A stretch of DNA of 64,000 nucleotides from Blastobasis lacticolella (taxonomy: Eukaryota; Arthropoda; Insecta; Lepidoptera; Blastobasidae), in assembly GCA_905147135.1 (NCBI GenBank), contig LR990039.1, positions 33,849,708-33,913,707 of the forward strand, in the 5' to 3' direction. Made by a program: the position numbers and the translations under genes. Of the stretch, positions 27,801 through 39,800 are shown piece by piece. A model generated the notes under the pieces. It was not told where the DNA came from, made no database searches, and saw only the letters and a program-made list of their open reading frames with translations. Position 1 is the stretch's first letter. Each line of letters starts with the position of its first letter.

Positions 27801-30800
27801 ACAACGTCGGTCTGCCTATGCACAACCTGGCAAGTTCAATAACTAATGAAGTATTTATTTGCGACACAAACATTTGACTATAGACATCCCATTTGATGAT
27901 AAGCGGTACTGTATCTCAAAACGTGTACTATTCGTGTAATTAGGATTCACGAAACACAAATGAAGAAGTATTTCCTAGTCTGCTGTAAGCCAGAGCCTAG
28001 GCCCAATGTCAGCAGTGGGACCATGTGCAGGTGAGCTTGGCTTAGGCCTAAAGGGTGGACAGAGGGCCCCAAAATCCCCAAAAAACTATTTGGCGATTTA
28101 CGACCATGACTTTGTTTTGATTAATGATTAATTCGTTACAAGAAATATGCATGTTATTCAGGTTATTTGCAAACATTATCGAGTGTGCCGCGTATCTACA
28201 CGACTCGATACGATCTAATCAAAACTTATTTCTCGAGTTATTAGATAAAAGTGCGATCGTCTGGACAATAAATATGTTAAGATAGAGACCGGCTGAATGT
28301 CGAGGCCGAAACCAAATTCCGATCATACTTTGGGCTAAAGCCTAAATTATGTTAACCAATCAAAAAGACATATCTATCTAGTATTTCTTCAAACTTTTAC
28401 TCTAACATGATCCGCAGACAGATAATTTACGCTTCACCAATTAACATCATACCAGCTCTAGCGAGAGTATATCAAGTTTAGTTTCGGCGTTACCAAAAAG
28501 GCGTTACCGAAACCGAAATTTTATCTCACTATTGTAGATAGCAAGTGGACTGTTGCGGCCGGTGGGGGATTTCCCTTAAATGTTTCTTGCAGGAATGACG
28601 CCACTTTATTGAAAATTATTTTGATACACATGACGCGTTGTATTGCAATGTTATATGCCTACTAAGTGTGTTTTTATTCTGTTCGGTAGTATTACAGGTA
28701 GATTGTATTATTTATTTAGGTATTTAAAATTTCATGCGCTGTTGACGTACAATAACGGACTTAAAGCTTCATTGCTTTCTCTGTCAGTAACCGGAGAGAT
28801 GATAGTATGAAAAATCACACGGCGGTGCAAGATGATTATCACAAACACTGATGAACACATTTTATCCACAGAGATTTAAGATTTATTTATCATATTAATT
28901 GAATTCTCTTACAATTTCATTACAGGGGCGTTGGCACCTAAATCGAATTGAACATCGCCATATTTAGCCTATAGATAGGGATAGAGACCAATCACAGCAT
29001 GGCAGCGTCCCGCAGGACATTCAGTCAATTAGGAGCCATTTCGTTCCATGACCTTTGACAGTCTGTTATCTTTCTATATACGATTTAGGCGAATTACCCT
29101 GTAATTAGACACTCAGGTAGATCGAGGACAAGCTAAATATCAGCCCCAAATGCTATATCACCTTTAAGTCCGCCATTTACCAATTTAAAGTTTATAAATA
29201 TTTCACATAGGGAGGGAAACACAAGATTGATATTGCAAACGTCCGTAGGCTTTGGTGACAGCTTATCAAGGCAAGCCTCAAAATGTTTGTTTGCCACCTT
29301 AGTGGCATAAAAAAATTACCGCCTTTTACGACCGACGTTTGTATTTACAAATTGACGGATTGGATACTGTTCTACCTACTACATACGAGTATGACGGAGT
29401 CCAGCCTATGACATTTCGTATCCATATTTATACAAATATGCGGGCATATTATAGATAGATAGATAAATTCTTTATTGCTCACACAAGAATAATTACATTA
29501 AAAAGTTCCGACAAAAAACCATAACTAGTTGTGGGCAAAGGCGGCCTTATCGCTGTAAGCGATCACTACCAGGCAACCTTTGTGTAAAGAACCGCTTGAT
29601 ACACAGGCATGTTAACAACATGGACTTATAAAGATGGATGATGATGATGGATATTATAATACTGTAAAATCTATAATATGCTCGTGACTTCGTCCACGTA
29701 AATTTCGCTTGTTCGTTCGAAATTACAGGTCTGTTCTTACGGGGTGATATGTGGACGATAAAGTTACATTACTGCAAAATTACATCAAAATCCTTTCAGT
29801 AGTTTTTGCTAAAAACGTTCACTGTATTAGTTATTATTAGCTTCCAAAAATATGCTCAATCCAATCGTAACTAGGCCTAACCAACCGCTTAAAAAGTTGT
29901 CAAACCGTTATCTGCCATAACTACTGCGTAATAAGCGACTTTATAGTCTGTAGTTACAGGGCAATCACGCTGTGGCTTATGGGCGACCTTAGACTGCAAG
30001 CGGATTCAAGCAAAACAACAATAGTAAAAATAGTGTAGCCGAGTGAGTTATCGACATGGTTTCCGTTTTTGGAATATAAATCACGATTAGTTTATCGATA
30101 TCCTGATTGGGTGGGAGGAGATATCGCTGTGTTAGGTAGGAGTGCTGGTTGAGGTAGGTCAGCGGTGACATGATAAGGGGTCGACCATGACCACGAGCAA
30201 TGTAGAACTGGCAATGGCTAATGTACAGCAATAGACTGCAACAGGACACGATACCGCTGCCAGTACGGACACAAACGTACGGTTTTCGTACTTGGGGCTA
30301 CTCCATTTATTGTTATCATCATCTTAGTGTCTATCCCGGCTTATGCCAGGATCCGATTTCCAACCTTCACCCTCACGTCGTCGTAAGCTACTACCTAAGA
30401 TTTGTTTAATATTCAAATTACAACTAGTGTCAAATAAGAAGAGACTTGGCGGGTCACGTGATTCGACTTGCTTAGTAGGCGATTACCTGCGCGAAATCCC
30501 CTCTACTGCCATTTGAACAGTCTCCTCTTTCATGACGCGGATTATAATTTGTCTGATCTTTCGATCTGTATGTTAGGTAGGTGTCGCCGTGATTTATTCA
30601 TGGCTTTTTTGTAACGTTTTTTACTGCATATCGCAACAGACATTTAAATTCTTTGGTAAGGCTAGATTTAAGATTTGATATATTTGTCACACGTTGACTT
30701 TACAATGTAGAATGGTAATGTACCTTATTGCATGCCTTCTTTGTGCTGAATCTAGCAAATCTAGTGCTTCGTCTGTATTTGCTAGATTTGCACAAAGAAG

Positions 30801-33800
30801 TATGGAATATATTTGTCATTGAGTTTGAAGGCATTGCATACCTATGGTATTACAGTTTATTAAACCAAACCATGGAGCATCTGCTCTCTTGTCTTCTTTG
30901 TCCTGCTACCTGCACTAGGGAGGAACTGTTCCTGGCGACTGATAATGCCGTTGCCATGGCCGACTACAGGGCAAGCCAGATCTAGGGTTTTCGAAAATTG
31001 ACTTGACGAAGAAGAAGATTACAATTTATCGACACGTCAAATCGGATGTGGCCCACCCCTACCCGGGCCATAGCCGAACCGGTCTAAAAGCGGACGAGGT
31101 CGTGACGCGTAGCCATAACACCCCTGATTATCATAAAGGGGTAGCTAGCGAGCAGCCGAAGACTGCAGAACTGACGGAATCGGAAACTTACTAACGATCA
31201 CTGAGAACTCTATTTTTAGCAACACCTGTTTTCAAGTTGACTGAGTTGTCTTGTGGTTGGCGGTGCTCCATGGGGTGGGGATTTTGGGTACCGTGACTTT
31301 GATAGTGGGGGAGCATGGGTATGGCAATGGTGATACCCCTGGCGTTGCTAAGGTCTATAGGTAGCGGTGACCACGCATCATCTGGTTGTCCTACGGTTTG
31401 GTAAGCAATCAGGCCCGCTTGCCTGTGATTTGAAGGGCATACCTACTTCCTAAGATATGTTTTCGTTTGTGATGTTTGATAAGAGAATTCTAATTTAAAA
31501 AAATGTTTTTTGTATGCCAACTGCACAACGACAACACAGTCGGCGCGTTCATTGCTATTGTAGTTAATGATTTTTTTACAGCTCGAAGACGACTAACATA
31601 CAGTCCAATGGATGGAGAACTCAGAGAAAATCGAGTCAACCTGATGGCAATTGGCAACTGTCGATGCTCTTCAATTAAATATTCTTGTGACAAAATGCAG
31701 GTGTGTGGTCAGGCCACTGTGAGCTAGCATTGCCTCATGGCTTCTCCCTTCATAATATCAATTTTGAACACTGTTGCTCGCCGGTAGACATAGATAAAGC
31801 CAACTGAAAACGTCTTTAAATATGAAATTGCCGGTTTTTTGCCCATATACAAGTTTATAAGTATATCTAATGGCAACACAGTTAAAAAAGTGACGTCACT
31901 AGATAGCCTAATAATGTCTACTTACTCAAACTTTCATTGTAAAATTAAAGATTTACAATCTCCATCAACTCCGGTATACAAAACGGCAATTTCATATTAT
32001 TTGAAGAAGAATAAATAAGTATGTAGGAATTAGGAACTGACCTCGCTGCCGTCTTGCTGGGCGTTGCACTTGCTGATGTTGAGGGTGCCAGATATGAAGT
32101 CATTCTGCACGTCCACGATGAGAAAGGCGCTCACGGGCCTCACAATCTGCGAACGAGGAGCGGTGTCATCATCATAGCCTATACCCCCTATAGTGTTTCC
32201 TTTGAACTATGACATGGAATCGTTCACATGACAAGGATTAGTTCAAGAGGTAAGTCAGAGGACTCTTTAGAGGCGGGCACTGTATTGGTAGCGCCCCTGG
32301 TGTTGCTGATGTACATAGGCGGCGGTGACCACTTTCTATCAGGTGGCCTGCTTGTAGGCTTGCCAACTTTTTTTACAAGAAATAAAGTATATTCAGGTCT
32401 GTGAAGAATATTAAACAGTATTTTAGAAAAATGAACCGTATTTTTTATTGTTTCAAATTCATATTTTTTAGAACTTCTCGCACAAAACTTCATACGCCTC
32501 GCCACAATTATAATTGAAATTAAAATAAATGAGGAGCTCATTTTTTATTAAATAAGAAAATGCTCTAATTCTATCCTCCCGCCACTTAGCATTCATTACT
32601 GAAAAAACTGATGCTGAAAACAGTTATGGTTTCATCGTGTTAGCAGTATGGTATCAAACCATCATAGTTCGGTTCAAACGACACAGATGACGCTATCTTG
32701 TTAAACGGACTCACGTAGGAGTCACGTGGTCGCGGGCCGGCCGGGCCCTGCGCTGAAAAGCAAGGGCGAGGCATTCGAACGTTAGCTGTCAGTGAACCGA
32801 GGGGTTGTATCACCAGACAACCAATTCTTATTAGCCTTACTATTTCTTACGTTAATTGTTTTATCATAAGTTTATTATCATTAAGTTTGCCAAAGCCCAT
32901 ACTCTTAATAATATACCGATTTAAGTAACACATGGTTTGTATATATTTCTGATCATAACATATCAGAAGTGACAAGTGACCCAAATCAAGCGCCCATCGG
33001 TAAGTTTCTGCTCTTTACTTTGAACGCTCGCAATGGAAGTCTCATATACGCAATATAAGGTATGCTACTGAACCGACTGAATATTGCGTAATTATGTTAC
33101 ACGCAGAAAAATACGGCTTCATACAGTCTATGAACCGAAATATAGCCGATCCATGACCCGCCAGGGGAAAACCCTAAGGTACACAACTGTTAGGTATATC
33201 TACGCAAGAGCGTTTCTCGTCTTAAACTAAACCTTACGTATATAAGAGTGAAACTCTAATTTCTCTCGCATGCATAAAGAAAGTGATACTAAAGAAATTC
33301 CCATGTTTGTGTGTAGTGACTATTTCTAACAAAAAATATTTTACTTTACCTGCCTGTGTGATATACTACTACTAGTATCCTAGCCGGTTACGGCCAACGA
33401 CTGTCTAGGTGAAGCAGTCCGATCCCCGTGTGATATACACAGGTGTCGATTCCCGTCCAACAAAGAATGAATTTCTAATGTTTCCGGTCTGGCCGTATGA
33501 GCCTAGACTAAAGTTGTATTTTGCCTCGTTGTGGGTCTAACCATAACACAATTATGCAGTTGCGACCGTTATATATAATGAATGGTCTGTGAAAAAGTAA
33601 AATATTAATTTAATGCTCTCCTCTCCTTAGCCTAACCCTACCTACCCTAACCTTACATTCGTGTACCCTGACATATTCGACTTAAAATAGTATAAAAGTA
33701 TTAACACTATTACATACTCGACGAAATGATGTCGGAATCCCAAACTCTTCCGATACATTCCCAGAACGACGACAACGTAGAGAATGCGGCAAAAAAACAC

Positions 33801-36800
33801 CATCCACTTAAAAACAAAACACAAAAAAAGGGCGCGCTCGCTCACGCTCTACCACACGTTCGCGCCGTAGCTCGCGATTTCTTGTAAACAGATTGCATCG
33901 CAGTGATCACAGCTATCAGTTTGATACCTCTGAATCCGACGATTAGTCAACCTGCCGGGGCTCGATGCAGCCCCTGGAACGCGCCTGGGACGCGCACGCG
34001 TTGTCGTACATATAGACTTTATCGAAGCAGAAGTTGACGCCTACATTGTACCAGACGAATTCCTAAACTATGACATACTTATAGGACAGAACTTGACAGA
34101 GCGGCCTGACGTAGTAGTACATAAGGATAGCACTAGTCTGATACTATACTATTCAAATACACAAGATCTACTTAAGATCCAGTTGTACAACACTAATGAC
34201 GTGGACATTCAGGGCGTATGCAGCATCGACTATACCTGTAGTGATACTCTCACTGGACATGTCTATATCTCCGGGAACTCATGTTTCAAAAAGGGAGAAG
34301 AGTTTATGATATTACTAATTAAAGTTGGCACAGGACAAATAATAGTAGTCACTTTTTCGGATACTTTAGTTCGCTTAGGCAAGGGTAGGTTACTAACTCG
34401 CGCACATATGTTGCCGATTAACGTGTCACAAACAACTCTGCCAACCGAAGTCACAGTGAACAGAGTCGACACCACTTACCTTCCACATACTGAAACTTAT
34501 AAAATCAAACAAATAACCGAGGACATGCTCAATATTGGACCAGATGTGTCAGACACAGAAAAGGGTGAACTTCTCAAGCTATTAAACGAGTATCGAGACA
34601 GTTTTGCGCTCACGATAGACGAACTAGGTAAAACGACTATGCGAGATACATATCAAACTGTCAAATAACTTGCCAGTAATATACAAACCTTATCGTTTAC
34701 CGTACAGTGAGCGACTAGTCGTAAGAGACCTGGTAAACCAACTTCTGGAAAATGATATTATTAGGGAGTCAAATTCACCGTACGCGAGCCCCATAGTACT
34801 AGTGAGAAAGAAAAATGGCGAACCACGCTTGTGCGTTGATTACAGGGCCCTTAATAAAAAGACAGTAAAAGATTCTTACCCCATGCTCGTCAAAGACGAT
34901 CAATTAGATCGCCTAAGTCGGAAACGGTATTTTACGAGCCTAGATCATAAGTCCGGATACTATCAAATTCCGCTAAGCCAAGAATCAAGACACCTCATCG
35001 CGTTTATCACCGACGGTCATATTGAGTATACAAGAATGCCGTTTGGTTTGGTTAACGCACCTGCGGTATTTCAGCATATGATAAATAAAGCGCTCGATGA
35101 CTATCTGCGGCAACCACGGTAAGCAAAGGCCTAAGAAAGCTCAGAAAAATATTAAGTTCCCAACGTGAGGCCGGCCTCACGCTGATTCTTGGCAAATGTT
35201 TCTTTTTCCAACGCTCCCTAGATTATTTGGACTTTGAGATAGGCCATGAGGGACTGAGACCAGGCAAAAAGAAAATCGAAGCGGTAGCCTCATTCCCAGC
35301 ACCTGTTAGTGTACATCAGATCAGGCAGTTTATGTGCTTAACAAGCTTCTTAAAAGGCTTATACCTAACTTTGCAAATACATCTAAACCATTAACGACTC
35401 TTACAAAAGCTAACACACCATGGTGCTGGAGGGATGCGCAACAACACGCGTTCGATACCCTTAAAGAAAAATTAATACGAAGACCAATACTGGCTCTATA
35501 TGACCCGAAACATATAACGGAGGTCAACTGTGATGCGAGTAAAATAGGTATTGGTGGTATCCTTTTACAGAAGGCAGATGAAAAGTCTCTTCTCAGACCG
35601 GTCGCCTATTACAGTAAACAAACAACCAAAGAGGAAGAATATTTACATGAATTGGAAACACTAGCCGTCATTCAGTCTCTTAAAAAATTCCGCACGTACC
35701 TTATCGGCTTATACTTTAGGGTATATACAGACTGCAATGCTTTAAAATCAACTCTAACGAAGCGTGACCTCGTACCAAGGATCGCAAGATGGTGGCTCCT
35801 ATTACTGGAATATAACTTTACCGTGGAATATAGACCAGGAGAGAAAAAAGAGGCATGCTGGCGCACTAAGTAGGAACCCAATACCGAACACGAGATATGA
35901 CCAAGACGGTCTTGCAGATATTAGGGAGTTTGACATACTCAAAATAGATACGCTGGATACATCCCAATGGCTGCAAAATATACAAATGACCGATCCAAAA
36001 TTGAAGCATATAAAAACTATTCTATGTCAAAATTGTACTGACATTAAGGATATATTAAATAACTATACCAAAAGGAAACATACCTTTCCATACCCTACAC
36101 ATGGACCACTTAGGTCCCTTCGTAAGAAGCAAGACAGGTAATACGTACATATTCGCATTAATAGATGGCTTCAGCAAGTTCATTTTTATTAGAGCGGTGA
36201 AAAACCTTAAGAGTAAGACTACTATAAAAATCTTACAGGATATATTCGATACCACTGGACAAGCTTTACCTCAGGAGTATTCAAAAATTACATTAATTTT
36301 ATAGGCGTGAAACATGTGCTAAACGCAGTAGCAACACCACGTGCTAATGGGCAGATTGAGAGGTATAACAGAACAATATTAGATTCCATAGCAGCGACGA
36401 ATCATGGCTCAGACAAAAGAGACTGGGACACACAGATTGGAAAGGTACAGTGGAGCCTTAACAAAGGCACGGGCACCTCACCATCTGAAATAGTTTGTGG
36501 GCGAAGAACAGTAAATACGAGCGAAGGGGCTATTCAAAATGCCCAAAACATCCAAAACGAAAAGGACAAAGATGTAGCTGACGTCGATAAAATTCGTAAT
36601 GAAGCAAAAGAACATACAGAACGATCCCAAGCCTACATGAAAGAGCACTACTATCAAAACAAAGCTCCTACAAAGCTTTTCAATGAGGGAGATTTAGTCA
36701 TTGTCTTCCCGCTGACGGAAAAAGCAAGACACTTATCTAAAAGTTTCAAGGCCCATTCAAGATTACAGCTGTACTGAAGAATGATAGGTATGAAGTATCA

Positions 36801-39800
36801 AATATACCTGGTATTAGCAAACGAGCCTATAAGAGTATATATCCAGCTAATCACTTAAAAAAAATGGATAACATTTGACGATGACGATACTGTGTGACGG
36901 TGCAGACGAGGATACTAATAGCGATAACTACAACAGAGATCATCATCATCATCATCACAGCCCATAACAGTCCACTGCAGGACTTCGGGCCTCTCCCACG
37001 AAAGGGGAGGTCATTGCCATAATCTCCACGCTTGGCAGGCGGGTTGGAGATCGCAGTGCAGTTGATGTAAATCTACCAAGAAAGATGCTGCTGCCCACCT
37101 TTCGGATTTGTCCCTTAGTCGCCTCTTACGACACCCACGGGAAGAGATGGGGTGGTGGTATTCTTTGAGGTGGCGGCACCACACACCACAATAACGACAG
37201 AGATGACACAGAATAATAACGTATACATATATATTACTGATGACGATATCTACATGCGGGTGTATTATAAATGGTCGCCGCTTAACACGTATAGTCTAGC
37301 TCAATATATTGAATGCAGGGCTGACTCCATGGAAGTTAACTAATCGTATATAAATTTAGATTACCAGGACCACCCTCAGACTTGCTTCCTCTCCTTCCCC
37401 ATTACCCCCTCTCCATCCACACTTACATATTATGTTACAGGGTAAAATACTACATGGTGCTACCACTGGTAGAAAATAAATATCAAACCAGCCTCAAATA
37501 GCAAAGCCTGAACCGACAACAATGCTATGATATCCATTCACACAAGAAACGATAAACATACGTACCCAGTCCTAGCTACAAATGTTGAAGAAGAGATGTA
37601 TACTGAAATGAAGATGTCATTCACCCATAAGTAAATCAGATGATGAAACAGTTGGACTGCTAATGATGCTCACAGTATTTGTGCTTGGCGAGGCCGGAGT
37701 GCGACGGCACATACGGTATCCACAATACATGTGAAATTATAACAACTCAGTACTCACAGTATATGTGCTTGGCGAGGCCGGAGTGCGACGGCACATACGG
37801 TATCCACAATACATGTGAAATTATAAAAACTCAGAACTCACAGTATATGTGCTTGGCGAGGCCGGAGTGCGACGGCACATACGGTATCCACAATACATGT
37901 GAAATTATAACAACTCAGAACTCACAGTATATGTGCTTGGCGAGGCCGGAGTGCGACGGCACATACGGTATCCACAATACATGTGAAATTATAACAACTC
38001 AGAACTCACAGTATATGTGCTTGGCGAGGCCGGAGTGCGACGGCACATACGGTATCCACAATACATGTGAAATTATAACAACTCAGTACTCACAGTATAT
38101 GTGCTTGGCGAGGCCGGAGTGCGACGGCACATACGGTATCCACAATACATGTGAAATCATAACAACTTAGTACTCACAGTATCTGTGCTTGGCGAAGCCG
38201 GAGTGCGACGGCACATACGGTATCCACAATACATGTGAAAGTATAACAAATTGGTACCCACTCACCGTATATGTGCTTGGCGAAGCCGGAGTGCGACGGC
38301 ACATACGGTATCCACAATACGCGTGAATTGAAAGCAAGGTGGTATTCACTGTATATGTGCTTGGCGAGGCCGGAGTGCGACGGCACATACGGTATCCACA
38401 ATACATGTGAACTTTTATATCTATTTTACACTCCCACTCAATTTTTATTCTCGTTTCCCTAAAAACATAAAGCTGAAATCTACGTACCACACAAAATTAG
38501 AACCATTCATAATTATTACTGTATAATCTAAGTACAAGAAATACCCCCTAAAGTCACAACTATCATACAGTACAAGAAAGTTATTAAGTAATTATTACAA
38601 ATAAAAAAAAAACACCCCTCACAACTATACAGTACAAGACAGTTACTAACTAATTATTACACCTGCACCAAGCCAAGACCAAGCAAAATACATAGGCGAG
38701 TACTCGTACTTACATTTATTTCTCACACCTACAGATAAAAGGCTGACCAAAAACAAGCAAATATCAAGTACTCGCCCTATAGCTGATGTCGCTCAGGGCA
38801 CTACGAAGACCCCACGGCGTGACCTTCGCAGTCAACGAGCTCACCCAGGCAAACACCGCGACTTCCGTGTCGGCGAAATACACCGCGACAGCGGAGTACA
38901 TTGTATGCGCCGAACAGTATTTACACCAAGCAACTCCAGCTCTACAAACCAAGCCACGAACGTACTCATAACACTGTACTGTCCCCGAAAATCATGATAA
39001 ATCGTAGTATATAGCGTCGCCGCTGCGCGCGGTCCGCAAAACCACTGATAGTATGTACACTAACTCTACCTGTATGTGTTCATAATGAGTTACATAAAAC
39101 AATAATAAACGTTACATATATCACATTAGTACTCTAAATGGTAAACTACACGTAGGCATACCTACTATTAATTTTAATTCCTCTATTTAGATACTTAATT
39201 TCTATTTTTGTCTCTTTTTTCCTTTTGTTATATAAATTGTATTTGCGTATTGTATAATATATAATTTAGGTGTACTACACTAAGGATATCGGAAAACAAC
39301 TAAATTATCTAAGTTTGTGCATATAACTAAGTATGTACCTCTGTAATGTCCAATAAATTAATGTAAGTCAGCTCGACTGCAACTTGTACAACGATTGCTT
39401 ACTACATGTACTTAGTGACTTTTATATAGTTATTATAATAATAGCACTAATTGTATGAGGGCATACAAAACGTTCGAATGGCCGAATCGCAACGGAATGG
39501 GGACATTCCGGGATCAGGAAGGCCGTCTGTTAGCAGTATGGTATCAAACCATCATAGTTCGGTTCAAACGACACAGATGACGCTATCTTGTTAAACGGAC
39601 TCACGTAGGAGTCACGTGGTCGCGGGCCGGCCGGGCCCTGCGCTGAAAAGCAAGGGCGAGGCATTCGAACGTTAGCTGTCAGTGAACCGAGGGGTTGTAT
39701 CACCAGACAACCAATTCTTATTAGCCTTACTATTTCTTACGTTAATTGTTTTATCATAAGTTTATTATCATTAAGTTTGCCAAAGCCCATACTCTTAATA

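Noticed and set aside
37679..38170. 163-codon frame MCLARPECDGTYGIHNTCEI... as a host gene
   Set aside because: It lies inside the LTR retrotransposon and is produced by an 84-bp tandem repeat. Kept as a repeat and as a finding, not as a gene.
37676..38412. 84-bp array as a CRISPR-like repeat-spacer structure
   Set aside because: The full unit repeats with no unique spacers, and the context is a eukaryotic retrotransposon.
38413..39527. Possible envelope gene that would make the LTR element an errantivirus
   Set aside because: No long frame, signal peptide, membrane segment or cleavage motif was seen between integrase and the 3' LTR.
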